Shown here piece after piece: positions 22,912 to 24,589 of a DNA stretch of 24,589 bases. The first letter of the stretch is position 1, and each line of letters opens with the position of its first letter. This stretch comes from JBGPJM01 sp041485385 (GTDB taxonomy: Bacteria; Planctomycetota; Phycisphaerae; Phycisphaerales; UBA1924). Made by a program: the position numbers and the translations under genes. The notes beneath the pieces are model-generated. The model saw only the letters and a program-made list of their open reading frames with translations, was not told the origin of the DNA and did no database searches. The stretch lies in contig JBGPJM010000052.1 of assembly GCA_041485385.1 (NCBI GenBank), forward strand, positions 1 through 24,589, written 5' to 3'.

Positions 22912-23039
22912 TGGCCCGAGCAGGCGGCGTGCATTGACCAACGGTCCCCCCTTGAACGCGTCCGGTGCCCCGGCCGGAGGCGGGACCGCTTCCATTTCCG
23001 GCCGGCCACCCCCACCCACGCACGGAGGCGACGCACACT

Positions 23040-23756
23040 ATGGCAACCGACACTCCAACGGTCCCGCATCTCCCGCACGACGAGGTCATCGCGATCCTCG
23101 ACTTCGGCTCGCAGACAGCCCAGCTCATCGCGCGGCGCGTGCGCGAGGCCGGGGCGTTCTCCCTCCTGATGGCCCCGGACGTCCCCGCCTCGCGCCTGGC
23201 CGCGCTCAAGCCCAAAGGGATCATCCTCTCCGGCGGCCCGGCAAGCGTGTACGAGCCCGGGGCGCCGCGCTGCGACCCGGGCATCTTCAGCCTGGGCATC
23301 CCCGTCCTGGGCATCTGTTACGGCATGCAACTCGCCTGCCAGATCATGGGCGCGACGATCCAGCGGGTTGACCGGCGCGAGTTCGGCCGCGCCAACCTGT
23401 CCATCCGCGATCGCTCCGGCCTGTTCCACGCTATCCCCGAGCGCACCGCCGTGTGGATGAACCACGGCGACCAGGTCGTCTTCGAGACTGGCGGCGGCGC
23501 CGGCCGTCCGGGCGCCGCGTCCCTGGGGTCGCTGGGCATCGAGGTTCTCGCCTCGACGGACACCTGCCCCGTCGCGGCCGTGCGCGTGACCAAGGGCGCC
23601 GACCGGTTCTACGGCGTGCAGTTCCACCCCGAGGTGACGCACACGCCGCACGGCGTGAATATCCTGCAGAACTTCCTCTATGAGGTGTGCAAATGCAGCG
23701 GCTCGTGGCGCATGGCCGACTTCCTGCAGACCGCGGTCGAGCGGGCCAGGAAATAG
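23040..23756 (+). CDS. guaA: GMP synthase glutaminase domain, ended by an in-frame TAG
   Basis: A 238-aa class I glutamine amidotransferase half of GMP synthase, which supplies ammonia for XMP to GMP conversion. The start ATG at 23040 has GGAGG 11 nt upstream. The start 'VIAILDFGSQTAQLIARRV' is typical of GuaA. The catalytic triad is complete: Cys93 in GICYGMQ, and His196 and Glu198 in QFHPEVTHT. The reading frame ends with RARK-TAG at 23754-23756, at the hinge where normal GuaA continues into the ATP-pyrophosphatase domain. In most GuaA proteins the residues here read like I-R-x-Q-I-G, so a CAG to TAG change would explain the stop. See the next entry. Confidence 0.93.
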   Translation: MATDTPTVPHLPHDEVIAILDFGSQTAQLIARRVREAGAFSLLMAPDVPASRLAALKPKGIILSGGPASVYEPGAPRCDPGIFSLGIPVLGICYGMQLACQIMGATIQRVDRREFGRANLSIRDRSGLFHAIPERTAVWMNHGDQVVFETGGGAGRPGAASLGSLGIEVLASTDTCPVAAVRVTKGADRFYGVQFHPEVTHTPHGVNILQNFLYEVCKCSGSWRMADFLQTAVERARK

Positions 23757-24589
23757 ATCGGCAGCGCCCGCGTCATCTGCGGCCTGTCGGGCGGCGTGGA
23801 TTCCTCCGTCTGTGCGGCGCTGCTGCACAAGGCCATCGGCGACCAGCTCACCTGTATCTTTGTCGACACCGGCCTCCTGCGGAAAGCCGAGCGGGAGCTG
23901 GTGGAGACGACGTTCCGCGACCATTTCGACATCGACCTTCGAGTCATCGACGCCAGCAGGGAGTTCCTCGCCGATCTCGCGGGCGTCACCGACCCGCAGG
24001 AGAAGCGCCGGCGCATTGGCCACCGGTTCATCGATGTGTTCAAGGCCGCGGCGAAGGAGAACGGGGCTCGGCCCGCGGACAGCCCCGAGCCCCGCTTCCT
24101 TGCTCAGGGCACCCTCTACCCCGACGTGATCGAGTCCGGGCAGGGGCACGCGGGCCAGTCGGCGAACATCAAGCTGCACCACAACGTGGGCGGCCTGCCG
24201 GCGGAGCTGGGGTTCGAACTGGTCGAGCCGCTGCGCGATCTGTTCAAGGACGAGGTCCGCAAGCTCGGCGAGGTGCTGGGCCTGCCGGACCAGGTGGTCT
24301 GGCGGCACCCCTTCCCGGGCCCGGGCCTGGCTGTCCGCGTGCTGGGCGAAGTGACGAGGGAGAAGCTCGCGGTCCTCCGCGAGTGCGACGAGATCCTCAT
24401 GGAAGAGATCGTCGCGAGCAACCTCTATCGGTCGACCAGTCAGGTCTTCGCGGTGCTGCTGCCGGTGCGGAGCGTGGGGGTAATGGGCGACGAGCGGACC
24501 TACGATTACACGATCGCGTTGCGCGTGGTCGAGTCGCAGGACGGCATGACGGCGGACTGGGTTAAGCTGCCGTACGCGCTGCTCGAGAA
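23757..24589 (+). CDS. guaA: GMP synthase ATP-pyrophosphatase domain, same frame after the TAG, incomplete at the window end
   Basis: In the frame of the preceding gene, the sequence continues without any stop to the right edge (277 codons) as IGSARVICGLSGGVDSSV. SGGVDSS is the PP-loop. Further GuaA hallmarks follow: 'GDQLTCIFVDTGLLRK', 'FLAQGTLYPDVIESG', 'IKLHHNVGGLP', 'RHPFPGPGLAVRVLG', 'RSVGVMGDERTYDYTIALRV'. It binds XMP and ATP and makes the adenylyl-XMP intermediate. There is no ATG, GTG or TTG between the TAG and the PP-loop in this frame; the next GTG lies inside the PP-loop, and the codon after the stop is ATC. The C-terminal dimerisation end is beyond the window. It could be made by readthrough, the TAG could be a sequencing error, or the gene could be newly inactivated. 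Confidence 0.85.
   Translation, partial: MGSARVICGLSGGVDSSVCAALLHKAIGDQLTCIFVDTGLLRKAERELVETTFRDHFDIDLRVIDASREFLADLAGVTDPQEKRRRIGHRFIDVFKAAAKENGARPADSPEPRFLAQGTLYPDVIESGQGHAGQSANIKLHHNVGGLPAELGFELVEPLRDLFKDEVRKLGEVLGLPDQVVWRHPFPGPGLAVRVLGEVTREKLAVLRECDEILMEEIVASNLYRSTSQVFAVLLPVRSVGVMGDERTYDYTIALRVVESQDGMTADWVKLPYALLE

Noticed and set aside
23754..23756. TAG as a genome-wide reassigned codon (for example pyrrolysine)
   Set aside because: amt, pyrC and the DUF1579 gene end naturally at TAG, and no suppressor tRNA or pyl genes are in the window. Site-specific readthrough remains open.

Overview
The window is GC-rich bacterial DNA that looks like Planctomycetota, most likely class Phycisphaerae. 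Two genes support this. One encodes a pseudopilin-like protein with an FTLIELL N-terminus and a C-terminal TDGH motif. The other encodes a secreted protein ending in a duplicated Ca-loop dockerin-like tail whose last residues are Gly-Cys. No rRNA, CRISPR array, integrase or intact transposon was seen; there is one tRNA-Pro(GGG).

Layout. 1-3742: the start of a membrane protein (perhaps an ABC permease) and a pseudopilin-like gene on the minus strand, then a divergent 709-aa secreted modular protein with a strong terminator. 3899-7301: a DUF421 membrane protein, an ammonium transporter, an SRPBCC/AHSA1 protein and a secreted DUF1579 protein. 7631-9600: an unrecognised 297-aa protein containing a short-period repeat, then a debris zone with a truncated, frameshifted MFS fragment, a low-affinity iron permease family gene and a HEAT-repeat fragment. 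9546-17925 (minus): a six-gene heavy-metal efflux operon in the order His/Cys-rich small protein, adaptor, HME-type RND pump, periplasmic metal-binding protein, TolC-family outer-membrane lipoprotein, HMA metallochaperone. Two junctions are ATGA overlaps. 18104-18177: tRNA-Pro with its own promoter and terminator. 18331-20699: dihydroorotase and an MBL-fold hydrolase. 20729-22899 (minus): a compact operon of HEAT-repeat lipoprotein, RsbW-like anti-sigma kinase, STAS antagonist and MlaE-type lipid-transport permease. 23040 to the end: GMP synthase, interrupted by an in-frame TAG exactly between its glutaminase and ATP-pyrophosphatase domains.

How they work together. The metal operon supplies a full periplasm-spanning efflux complex plus three extra metal-binding proteins. 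The 20729-22899 operon joins a phosphorylation-type partner switch to a lipid-transport permease, an arrangement worth testing. The most striking single observation is the split guaA: both halves are otherwise intact and well conserved, and the second half has no obvious start codon. Several genes (8524, 18331, 19707, 22899) have a -10-like hexamer six to nine bases before the start codon, which suggests leaderless transcripts.
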